DNA of 64,000 nucleotides from NCBI RefSeq assembly GCF_002531755.2, contig NZ_CP035001.1, positions 434,001 to 498,000 of the forward strand. Reading direction: 5' to 3'. This stretch comes from Rhizobium acidisoli (GTDB taxonomy: Bacteria > Pseudomonadota > Alphaproteobacteria > Rhizobiales > Rhizobiaceae). Every line of letters begins with the position of its first letter. Position 1 is the first letter of the stretch. The position numbers were made by a program, and so were the translations under genes. Of the stretch, positions 54,885 through 64,000 are shown one piece after another. Below the pieces are notes generated by a model. That model saw only the letters and a program-made list of their open reading frames with translations, was not told the origin of the DNA and made no database searches.

Positions 54885-55757
54885 CAGCGGTTTTAAGTGA
54901 TGATTTTGGTTGTTTGTGAGTTGCTCACAAATCGCCGCCACCGCTGCTGCCGCGAGCACTGGCATCGCAAGCCCAGGAGTACGACAAGCAGGGTGAAGGT
55001 GAGCGTGCGGACCTTGGCGCTCGTCATTCCACGACAACAGGAACGGCAATCTCCCTGTGTTTACCGTCCCTATCGCCCCGGCGCGGTGGAAAAACTCACC
55101 ACGGAAGCATCTCAATGACGCGCCCGGACTTCCAGGACACTGTGGTATATGCGTCTTTTGACCGTTGGACACGATGGCCGTAACTGCAGCGACAAGAGAT
55201 CATGTGCTCTCGCCAGGAAAAGCCGCAACCATGCCCCACGACAATGAGATGTGTAGATCGCTCTGGCTCAAGTGCGGTGATAACCAGTGCGACAAGGTGG
55301 CAACATTACGCGCGATTGCATGGTTGGGGATTCGGACACATTGCGGGAGCTCCATGCCATTATTGCCAGCAGTGCCCAAATTGCTACGCCGACTAGTCAT
55401 CTCAGCGACTTCCAGGGCGGCGATCGGGGAAACGCAAAGGCTCGGACCAGGCGTGGTCTCGCGAACGGTGGCTCGCGGGCAATCGGGGACCTCGTTCACA
55501 ACCCGCCGATCGGAGCTCAAGCTTTCAGGTGATCGGCGGCCATATCGAACGGCCGCCGATTGCCGCTCTCAAAGCCGGCCTTGTGGACTGCGCCGCGGTC
55601 GGCACACATTGGCACGGCGCGACACCACCGAACAGCCTGGCGTCACAGCCATTTCCTGATGCGCCGCGCATTTCAGCCAAACGGGTCCGAAGCTCCGCTT
55701 CTTCCAACGACATAGTTCGGGTCCCGTAATTGATGCCGACTTGCATCTCAAAATAAA
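54885..55757. other. No gene seen between the transfer region and the agp operon
   Basis: About 870 bp with only short, poorly supported frames on both strands. No relaxase, coupling protein or oriT-like nick site was recognised. Confidence 0.45.
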
Positions 55758-55796
55758 AGCCCCGCGGTCGTTGCGATACCGCGGGGCTCTTTGACG
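55758..55796 (-). terminator. Rho-independent terminator of the agp operon
   Basis: AGCCCCGCGGT (55758-55768) pairs perfectly with ACCGCGGGGCT (55778-55788) around a 9-nt loop. Read leftward, the stem is followed by TTTATTTT. It lies about 30 bp after the last gene's stop. Confidence 0.85.
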
Positions 55797-55816
55797 CCTG
55801 ACCCGGGAGAAAGAGG

Positions 55817-57187
55817 TCAGGCGGCTTGTACTTTACGGCTGGTGCGGGCCCACTCGGGCAGCCAGTTGCCGTGGGTGGCGAGCAGGTCGTCGACCAGCGA
55901 CCAGATCTGGTCGAGGTCGAGTTCGGCAGCCGTGTGCGGATCCATCATCGCGGCGTGGTAGATGTGCTCGCGATTTTCGGTCATCAGCGCCTGCACCGTC
56001 AGCTCCTGCACGTTGATGTTGGTGCGGATCAGCGCCGTCAGCTGCGGCGGCAGGTCGCCGATGAAGGTCGGTTGGATGCCGGAGGCGTCGACCAGGCAGG
56101 GCACTTCGGCGGCGCAATTGGCGGGCAGCGAGGTGATGCAGCCATTGTTGCGGACATTGCCGTAGATCACCGAGGGCTCGCCGGTCCAGACCGAGTTGAT
56201 GATCGAGGAGGCATATTCCTTCGAAGGCTTGACGTCGATCTTGTCGGCGCTGCGATAGGCCTCCGCCTGGCCCTTCCAGCGCTCGATCTGCTCAATGCAG
56301 CGCTTCGGATATTCATCGAGCGGAATGCCGAATTTCTCGATCAGATCGTCGCGGCCCTCCTTGATGAAATAGGGCGTGTATTCGGCGAAGTGCTCCGAGC
56401 TCTCGGTGACGAAATAGCCGAGCCGCGTCAGCATCTCGTATCGCACCTTGTTCGGGCAGCGCGGGTTCCAGCCGGGCTTCGGCGCCCTGCCCTCCCGGTA
56501 GCCGCGCACGAGGTCGGGATAGAGGTCGCGGTAGGAGCCGTCGGCCTGGCGATGCTCGAATTTGAGATAAAAGGCCATGTGGTTGATGCCGGCCGCGCGG
56601 TAGCGGATTTCCTCGTAGGGAATGTCGAGGTCGTGTGCCAGCTCCATCGCCGTGCCCTGCACCGAGTGGCAAAGGCCAACCTGGCGGATGGTCGGGTATT
56701 TCTCCGAGATCGCCCAGGTGTTGATCGCCATCGGGTTGACATATTGCAGCATGATCGCCTCGGGGCAGACGGCGAGCATATCCTCGCAGACCTTCCAGAG
56801 ATGCGGCACGGTGCGCAGGCCACGCATGATGCCGCCGACGCCGAGTGTGTCGGCGATCGTCTGGCGCAGCCCGTATTTCTTCGGCACTTCGAAATCGGTG
56901 ACGGTGCAAGGCTCATAGCCGCCGATCTGGAAGGCGACGACGACAAAATCGGCGCCGGCAAGCGCCTTGCGCTGGTCGGAATAGGTTTCGGCCTTGGCCT
57001 TGACGCCGAGCGTCGAGATCAGCTTGTTGACGACGATGGCGCTTTCTTCAAGCCGCTGCGGATTGAGATCCATCAAGGCGATCGTCGCGCCCGAAAGGGC
57101 CGGACGCTGCAACACGTCGCCGATGATGTTCTTCATGAAAACGGTGGAGCCAGCTCCGATGAATGTGATCTTGGGATTTACTGCCAT
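55817..57187 (-). CDS. melA: GH4 alpha-galactosidase (MelA-type)
   Basis: A 456-residue family-4 glycosidase that cleaves alpha-galactosides such as melibiose using NAD and a divalent metal. NAD-binding ITFIGAGSTVFMKN at the N-terminus, YVNPMAINTWA, LCHSVQGTAMEL (metal Cys) and AGINHMAFYLKFE follow the MelA pattern. GGAGG precedes the ATG. Last gene of the operon; it corresponds to an AgaL-type gene of the Sinorhizobium agp region. Intact. Confidence 0.9.
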   Translation of the reverse strand: MAVNPKITFIGAGSTVFMKNIIGDVLQRPALSGATIALMDLNPQRLEESAIVVNKLISTLGVKAKAETYSDQRKALAGADFVVVAFQIGGYEPCTVTDFEVPKKYGLRQTIADTLGVGGIMRGLRTVPHLWKVCEDMLAVCPEAIMLQYVNPMAINTWAISEKYPTIRQVGLCHSVQGTAMELAHDLDIPYEEIRYRAAGINHMAFYLKFEHRQADGSYRDLYPDLVRGYREGRAPKPGWNPRCPNKVRYEMLTRLGYFVTESSEHFAEYTPYFIKEGRDDLIEKFGIPLDEYPKRCIEQIERWKGQAEAYRSADKIDVKPSKEYASSIINSVWTGEPSVIYGNVRNNGCITSLPANCAAEVPCLVDASGIQPTFIGDLPPQLTALIRTNINVQELTVQALMTENREHIYHAAMMDPHTAAELDLDQIWSLVDDLLATHGNWLPEWARTSRKVQAA

Positions 57188-57209
57188 TATAACCTCCGGC
57201 ATTCGGTAA

Positions 57210-58877
<1,668 letters not shown>

Positions 58878-58887
58878 ATCAATCACC

Positions 58888-60027
58888 TCAATAAGGATCG
58901 ACCGCGTCACGCAGTCCATCGCCCAGCGCATTGAAGGCGAAAACGGTGACGAGCACGAAGCCGACGGGAGAGAGAATCCAGGGATAGGAGCCGATGACCG
59001 AATAGGTCGCCGTATCCTGCAGCATCAGCCCCCAGGAAATCAGCGGCGGCTTGACGGCAAAGCCTAAGAACCCGAGGAAGGATTCGAGCAGCACGACGCT
59101 CGGTATGGCGAGCGTCACCGCGACGATCACGTGGCTCATCACGTTCGGGAAGATATGCTGCATGATGATGCGCTTGTCGGTGGCGCCGACCGCCATCGCC
59201 GCCCGGACGTAATCGATACGGGCAAGTGCCAAGGTCTTGCCGCGCACCTCGCGCGACATCTGCGCCCAGCCGAGCGCCGACATGACGACGATGACGAAGC
59301 CGAGGAAGACGTTGGTCGGAGCCGTCACCGGGATCAGCGAGGTCAGCGCCAGATAGAGCGGCAGTTGCGGAAAGGCGAGCACCAGCTCGACGAAACGCTG
59401 CAGCCAGACATCGAAGGTGCCGCCGAAATAACCCGACACCATGCCGACCGTCGTGCCGATGACGGTGACGATGAAGACGACAGTCAGCGCGATCATCAGT
59501 GAGATGCGCGAGCCGATGATGGCGCGCGACAGCACGTCGCGGCCAAACTTGTCAGTGCCGAGGAAATGCACGGGCTCGCCGTCAGTCGTGCCGAAGAAGT
59601 GGCGGTCCGCCGGGATCAGGCCGAAAAGGCGGTATTCCGATCCCTTGACGAAGAAGCCGAGGAGGCGCGGGTTGTCGTAATCGACGCCGACGATCGGCTG
59701 GAAGGTGACGGGGTCGAGCGCTTCGGAATCGGCCAGGCCGTAGACGCGCGGCTGGAAGACGAAATTGCCGTCCTTGTCGTGGAAGCTCATCATCTGCGGC
59801 GGCGCAAAACCGACATCGGTCGCCTTGGGATCCATCGGCGCGACGAAATCGGCAAAGATCGCCATGAAGAGCAGCAGGCCGACGAGGATGAGACCGGCCA
59901 TGCCGGTCCAGGAGCGCCGCAGCCGGCGCCAGACAAGGGCGATATAGCTCTCATGCCCGCGCGCTGGTTTGCTGACCGCGGTCTCGGTCTTTGTCGGCGG
60001 TGGCGGCGAGGAGTCGAAAGCCAGCAT
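58888..60027 (-). CDS. ABC permease, DppC-like
   Basis: A 379-residue inner-membrane permease with about six helices and the binding-protein-dependent loop (MSREVRGKTLALARIDYVRAA). A long proline-rich N-terminus precedes the first helix. AAGGAG sits 6 bp before the ATG at 60027, which decides the start. Pairs with the next permease. Confidence 0.92.
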   Translation of the reverse strand: MLAFDSSPPPPTKTETAVSKPARGHESYIALVWRRLRRSWTGMAGLILVGLLLFMAIFADFVAPMDPKATDVGFAPPQMMSFHDKDGNFVFQPRVYGLADSEALDPVTFQPIVGVDYDNPRLLGFFVKGSEYRLFGLIPADRHFFGTTDGEPVHFLGTDKFGRDVLSRAIIGSRISLMIALTVVFIVTVIGTTVGMVSGYFGGTFDVWLQRFVELVLAFPQLPLYLALTSLIPVTAPTNVFLGFVIVVMSALGWAQMSREVRGKTLALARIDYVRAAMAVGATDKRIIMQHIFPNVMSHVIVAVTLAIPSVVLLESFLGFLGFAVKPPLISWGLMLQDTATYSVIGSYPWILSPVGFVLVTVFAFNALGDGLRDAVDPY

Positions 60028-60028
60028 C

Positions 60029-61099
60029 TCAGGCTCCTTCAAATTGGCGAACACGCGGGTCGAGCAGCGCCAGCAGCATGTCGGCGATGATGTTGCCGAC
60101 GATCAACGTCGCCGACAGCACCATCATGAAGGTGGCGGTGACATAGACATCGCCGATCGCCATCGAGCCGACGATGGCCGGGCCGACGGTCGGCAACGCG
60201 AAGATGATCGCGGTTTCGATTTCGCCGGTCAGCATGTAGGGCAGCACGACGCCCTGATACATGACCAGCGGATGCAGCGCGTTCGGCACCGCATGGCGCA
60301 TCACCACCGCGCCGCCGGAAAGCCCCTTGGCCTTGGCCGTCTCGACATATTGGGCGTTCAGCGTGTCGAGCAGATTGCCGCGCATCACCCGCATATTGTA
60401 GGCGAGCCCGCCGAAGGTGGCGATTGCCACGACAGGCCAGACGTGGTGGACGAGATCGACGAATTTCGCCCAGGACCAGGGCGCCCCGCCATATTGCGGC
60501 GAGAAGAAGCTGCCGATTTCGGTCACGTTGAACTGGAAGACCAGGAGATAGACGATGATCAGCGCCATCAGGAAGCGCGGCACCGTCATGCCGAGGAAGG
60601 AAACCGCCGAAAGCGTGCTGTCGATCCAGCTGTATTGCCGCGTCGCCGCCCAGATGCCGAAGCCGATGCCGAGCACGGAAGCGAAGATGTGACAGACGAG
60701 CGCCAGAAGCAGCGTCCGCGGCAACCGCTCTGCGACGACGTCGGCGACCGGCTTGTTATAGAACATGCTGTAGCCGAAATCGCCGCGGGTGATGATGCCG
60801 CCGATCCAGTTGACGTACTGGACGACCATCGGCTTGTCGAGGCCGTGTTCGATCCGGTAGGCCTGGGCCTGGGCTTCGGCCTGGGCGTAGGACGCGCCGC
60901 CCTGATTGATCAGCTGGGATCTGATATAATCGGCATAGTCGCCAGGCGGGGCCTGGATGATCGCGAAAGTCACCACGCTCAGGATGAAGAGAACGGGGAT
61001 CGCGGAGGCTATGCGCACGAGCAGGAATCGTAACATCGGGCGGTCCGCTTTTCCTTGCCGCCAGTCGCTCCTTGTCAGCGCGGCCGGCTCGTTGGTCAT
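60029..61099 (-). CDS. ABC permease, DppB-like
   Basis: A 356-residue permease with about six helices (MLRFLLVRIASAIPVLFILS...) and the EAA-like loop VMRGNLLDTLNAQYVETAKAKG. Start at 61099 or at an internal Met 63 bp downstream; the latter gives the more usual N-terminus. Ends just before the DppC-like gene. Confidence 0.92.
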   Translation of the reverse strand: MTNEPAALTRSDWRQGKADRPMLRFLLVRIASAIPVLFILSVVTFAIIQAPPGDYADYIRSQLINQGGASYAQAEAQAQAYRIEHGLDKPMVVQYVNWIGGIITRGDFGYSMFYNKPVADVVAERLPRTLLLALVCHIFASVLGIGFGIWAATRQYSWIDSTLSAVSFLGMTVPRFLMALIIVYLLVFQFNVTEIGSFFSPQYGGAPWSWAKFVDLVHHVWPVVAIATFGGLAYNMRVMRGNLLDTLNAQYVETAKAKGLSGGAVVMRHAVPNALHPLVMYQGVVLPYMLTGEIETAIIFALPTVGPAIVGSMAIGDVYVTATFMMVLSATLIVGNIIADMLLALLDPRVRQFEGA

Positions 61100-61150
61100 A
61101 TCAGGCCGCGCGCCACGCGCGGCCTGAATCTCGCTTCAGCTGGGAGGGAG

Positions 61151-63241
61151 CTAGTTGTTGACGGGACCCTTTTCGCCGGGCTTGCCGGGCAGCTGTTCGG
61201 GGAACAGCTCGTATTTGCCCTGCTTGTCGGCGGCCACCCACAGGCGTTCGCGGATCACCGAATCTTCAGCCCAGTTGAACATGAAGATCGGGGTGCCCTG
61301 CGGCACGTTGGAAAACCGCTTGTTGATGATCAGGGCACCAGGATATTCCGTCAGACCCACGGTGTTGACGTGCTCCGTCGAGATCTTCTGGTACTGTTTC
61401 ATCAGGGCGACGCGGGCGTCATTGTCCGGGCTCGTCGTGAACTTGGCGACAATGTCGTTCAGTTCCTTTTCGAACGGCATCAGATCGAGCTGATCGTCCT
61501 TGCCGGCGCGGTGGTGCCAGCTGGTGCGGGGACCGATCGGCGCAAGCTGCTCGGTATTCTGCACCACCGACGACAGTTCCGTCGTGTTGCGCTGGATCAG
61601 CCAGTCGAAGCGGCCGGCATAGTGGGCGTCGTCACGCTTCGGGCCGTCGAGCGCATTGATGACGATCTTCAGGCCGAGCTTCTCCATCTGCGCGACGACA
61701 CCTTCGGCAAGGCTCTTGTCGGTCGTGTACTGATTGTTGATCAGCATGACGATTTCGACATCCTTGCCGCCGGCCGTGCCGGCCGGGAAGTTCACGATGC
61801 CGTTGCCGTCCGTATCCTTGAGGCCGGCTTTGGCCAGTTCCGCCTTGGCGCCCTTAAGATCGAAGGGATAGTAGACGGTAGAGTTGCGGTCGTAGAAGCT
61901 GGTGCCGGAGGAAAGTCCGCCCGGGTAGATCGCGGTGAATGGTCCCTTGACCAGCGAGTCGCCGATCGCCTTGCGATCCAGCGCCATGGTGACGGCCTTG
62001 CGGAAGTCCTCATTGCGGTTCAGCTCGCGGATCGCCTGGCCGCGTTCGTCAGGGTTGCCCCAGCCGTTGGCGGAGAAGTTCATGCGCAAGTTATAGCCGA
62101 TGAGGCGCGGGCCGAAAGCCAGACGGGCGGGCGCGGTTTTCTCGGCGGCGCGCTTCAGCGAGGCAACGAAGTTTTCCGGCTGCTCGAGATTGGAGATGTC
62201 GGCGGATCCGGCCACGGCCTGAACGTCGCGGTCGGCCCAGGTCGAGAGCTTATAGTGCAGCTCGTTGAGATAGGGCAGCTGGTTACCCTTCTCGTCGACC
62301 TTCCAGTAGTAGGGGTTGCGGCGCATGACGATGATGTCGTCGGAGCGATATTCGACCGGCACCCAAGCGCCCATGACCGGCATGTTCATGAACTCCGGCG
62401 GGAAGGCGTTCTTGAACTGGTCGTAGGTGTTCTTCGAGTATTTTGGATGCTGGGGTTTTAAGATATGAGAGGGACCCGGGCAGAAGTTCGGGTAGGACAT
62501 CGTGTAGAGATATTGCTTCGGGAAGGCCTCCTTGAAGGTCCATTCGACGGTGTAGTCGTCGATCTTCTTCAGCGTCGTGCCGACGCCGAAAGCCTCAGGC
62601 GAGGCGCCGCCGCCGAGCGGCGAGACGTTCGGATCGATGACTTCGTCGTCCCAGTAGAACATGATGTCGTCGGCATTGAAGGGCGCACCGTCCGACCATT
62701 TGGCGCCTTCGACCAGGTGCATGGTCAGCTTGTGGCCGTCTTCAGACCAATCCCAGCTCTTGGCAAGGTTCGGCAGCGGTTCGGTGTCCTTGGCTTCCAC
62801 CTGGAACAGCGGGGCGGTGCGCGTCAGGCATTCGGAAAGGCCGATGTCGATGCCGCCCCAGCCCTGCGTCTGGCCGGCGCCGTAGTTCCAGCCTTCCGGC
62901 CGGCCGCCGATGACGTGGCGCATCGTATCGCCGTAGACACCGATGCCGTCGGGCATGTTGCCCGTCTTGAAGACCATCGGCTCCTTTGGCAGACGGTCTT
63001 TGACCGCCGGCAGTTTGCCGGTGGCGACGAAATTCTTCGTGACCCAGTCGGGCTCGTGATATTCGGGTAGCGCCTTGAACTCCAGGATGGAGTCGCGCGC
63101 CACATATTTGATCTTGCCTTCCGCCGGGAAGTCCGCCGGCGCCGGCGGAACCGTGGCTTCGGAGGCATATGCATTCAGCGCCAGGACTGAGACGCCGAGC
63201 GTCAGTCCGGCCAGAATGCCAAGTTTGCGAAATTTCATCAT
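61151..63241 (-). CDS. agpA: Family 5 solute-binding protein, AgpA-like
   Basis: A 696-residue periplasmic binding protein with a signal peptide (to about AYASEA). It is much longer than typical DppA-type proteins, as is AgpA of Sinorhizobium, which binds melibiose and raffinose. GGGAG precedes the double ATG at 63241. It contains the family's LAKSWDWSEDGHKLTMHL region. Context between two GH4 glycosidases supports alpha-galactoside binding. Confidence 0.88.
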   Translation of the reverse strand: MMKFRKLGILAGLTLGVSVLALNAYASEATVPPAPADFPAEGKIKYVARDSILEFKALPEYHEPDWVTKNFVATGKLPAVKDRLPKEPMVFKTGNMPDGIGVYGDTMRHVIGGRPEGWNYGAGQTQGWGGIDIGLSECLTRTAPLFQVEAKDTEPLPNLAKSWDWSEDGHKLTMHLVEGAKWSDGAPFNADDIMFYWDDEVIDPNVSPLGGGASPEAFGVGTTLKKIDDYTVEWTFKEAFPKQYLYTMSYPNFCPGPSHILKPQHPKYSKNTYDQFKNAFPPEFMNMPVMGAWVPVEYRSDDIIVMRRNPYYWKVDEKGNQLPYLNELHYKLSTWADRDVQAVAGSADISNLEQPENFVASLKRAAEKTAPARLAFGPRLIGYNLRMNFSANGWGNPDERGQAIRELNRNEDFRKAVTMALDRKAIGDSLVKGPFTAIYPGGLSSGTSFYDRNSTVYYPFDLKGAKAELAKAGLKDTDGNGIVNFPAGTAGGKDVEIVMLINNQYTTDKSLAEGVVAQMEKLGLKIVINALDGPKRDDAHYAGRFDWLIQRNTTELSSVVQNTEQLAPIGPRTSWHHRAGKDDQLDLMPFEKELNDIVAKFTTSPDNDARVALMKQYQKISTEHVNTVGLTEYPGALIINKRFSNVPQGTPIFMFNWAEDSVIRERLWVAADKQGKYELFPEQLPGKPGEKGPVNN

Positions 63242-63365
63242 CGTTTCTCCCTCTTGTTCCGGAGCGCGGGGCACGCGGCTCCTGTTCCTCAAACGGCGTG
63301 AAAGTGGGCCGGCGGCCCATGGGTTTCCCTCCCGGAAACCCATGACGACCCCTCCTTCACGATAA

Positions 63366-64000
63366 TCAGACGGCCTGTTTCAGCGCCGCCTTTTCCGCGC
63401 GCAGCTCTTCGATCGAGCGAACGTTGCGGCGTGCGGCACCCGCCCAGTCGCGGGTCTGCACCTTGGATTTCGACAGCCGCTCCTTGGCGGCCGGCACGGC
63501 GTCGGCATATTGCGGCAGCCAGCGCGCCTGGGCAACGACCATCTCGTCTACCATTTGCCAGACCTCCTCAGGCGTCGCCACGGCGCCGACCAGAGGGTCG
63601 TGCAGCACGGCAAGCTTCAAGAGATCGATGTCGCCGGATATGGCGGCATGCACCGACATGCGCTGGACATTGATCGAGGCGATGCAAGTGGCGGCACAGG
63701 CTTCCGGCAGGGTAACGCCCGAGACCATATTGATGCCGAAGCGGTCGACGAAGCCCGGCGATTCGATGATCGCATCGGAGGGCAGATTGGTGATGACGCC
63801 GTTGTTCTTGACGTTGAAATGGCCGCGATAGACCCGGTTGGTCTCCAGCGCCTCGAGGATGTGGCTCGCATGTTCGTTCGAGCGCCTGGCCGGATCGATC
63901 GGCTTTGAAGCGGATTCCAGGAACTGGGGGAATTCCGTCTCGAACCAGTTGCGCGTTTCGGTGGAATGGCGGAGGTAGCCGCCAGTCTCGCCGTGGATCC
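63366..64000 (-). CDS. GH4 alpha-galactosidase, 5' end outside the window
   Basis: The C-terminal 210 or so residues of a second GH4 glycosidase. GHFNVKNNGVITNLPSDAII and VSGVTLPEACAATCIASINV match the C-terminal domain. It ends with a lysine/alanine-rich tail. It is upstream of the binding protein, in the AgaL1 position of the agp region. It differs clearly from the downstream MelA-type copy. Partial. Confidence 0.88.
   Translation of the reverse strand, partial: IHGETGGYLRHSTETRNWFETEFPQFLESASKPIDPARRSNEHASHILEALETNRVYRGHFNVKNNGVITNLPSDAIIESPGFVDRFGINMVSGVTLPEACAATCIASINVQRMSVHAAISGDIDLLKLAVLHDPLVGAVATPEEVWQMVDEMVVAQARWLPQYADAVPAAKERLSKSKVQTRDWAGAARRNVRSIEELRAEKAALKQAV

Noticed and set aside
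54885..55757. Possible oriT or relaxase gene
   Set aside because: No relaxase motif, nick-site-like sequence or inverted repeat set was found here.
59969..62461. Long rightward frames
   Set aside because: Antisense to the permease and AgpA-like genes; no motif.

Overview
The window looks like an accessory replicon, most likely a large plasmid, of a Rhizobium-group alphaproteobacterium. It is GC-rich. It carries a complete VirB-type conjugation apparatus, an Agp-type alpha-galactoside operon as known from Sinorhizobium, a rhizobial DUF1612/HTH plasmid protein, rhizobial small DUF genes and many insertion sequences. No tRNA, rRNA, CRISPR array, repABC locus, relaxase or oriT was recognised.

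Layout. 0.5-2.2 kb: AbiE toxin-antitoxin pair. 2.8-3.8 kb: ligase-only LigD/LigC-type DNA ligase. 4.4-8.3 kb: decayed small genes, the tail of a cation efflux pump, and a MerR regulator divergent from a membrane protein, thioredoxin and CcdA operon, with a clear MerR-type operator. 8.5-10.5 kb: curli-type amyloid genes with CsgH and a secreted COG4315 protein. 11.5-20.2 kb: small unknown genes, a cold-shock protein and an HWE histidine kinase, broken up by an IS256 element and an IS66 element. Both elements keep perfect 8-bp target duplications, and each has split a small gene that can be rebuilt exactly. 20.3-42.2 kb: a defence-rich island with IS21 and a second, truncated IS66. 42.7-43.9 kb: DUF3072 protein and a thioredoxin-reductase-like enzyme. 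44.3-54.9 kb: virB11 to virB1, eexN, a TrbM/KikA-like gene and a divergent winged-helix regulator. 55.8-64 kb: alpha-galactoside uptake and hydrolysis operon with a GH4 glycosidase at each end; the first runs off the window.

The most interesting content is the defence island. It holds a 928-residue NLR-like protein (Mrr-type nuclease, NACHT NTPase, pentapeptide-like sensor) preceded by an overlapping frameshifted gene; an antiviral-type reverse transcriptase split by an apparent 2-nt deletion; a DarTG DNA ADP-ribosylation pair in the order darG-darT; a SIR2-HerA operon; and a nucleotidyltransferase-HEPN fusion. Two matching 1636-bp IS66 segments in direct orientation flank the NACHT gene, so recombination between them could delete it.

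Decay is frequent. At least seven loci read through cleanly only if one or two bases are restored. Whether these are true mutations or assembly indels cannot be decided from sequence alone.
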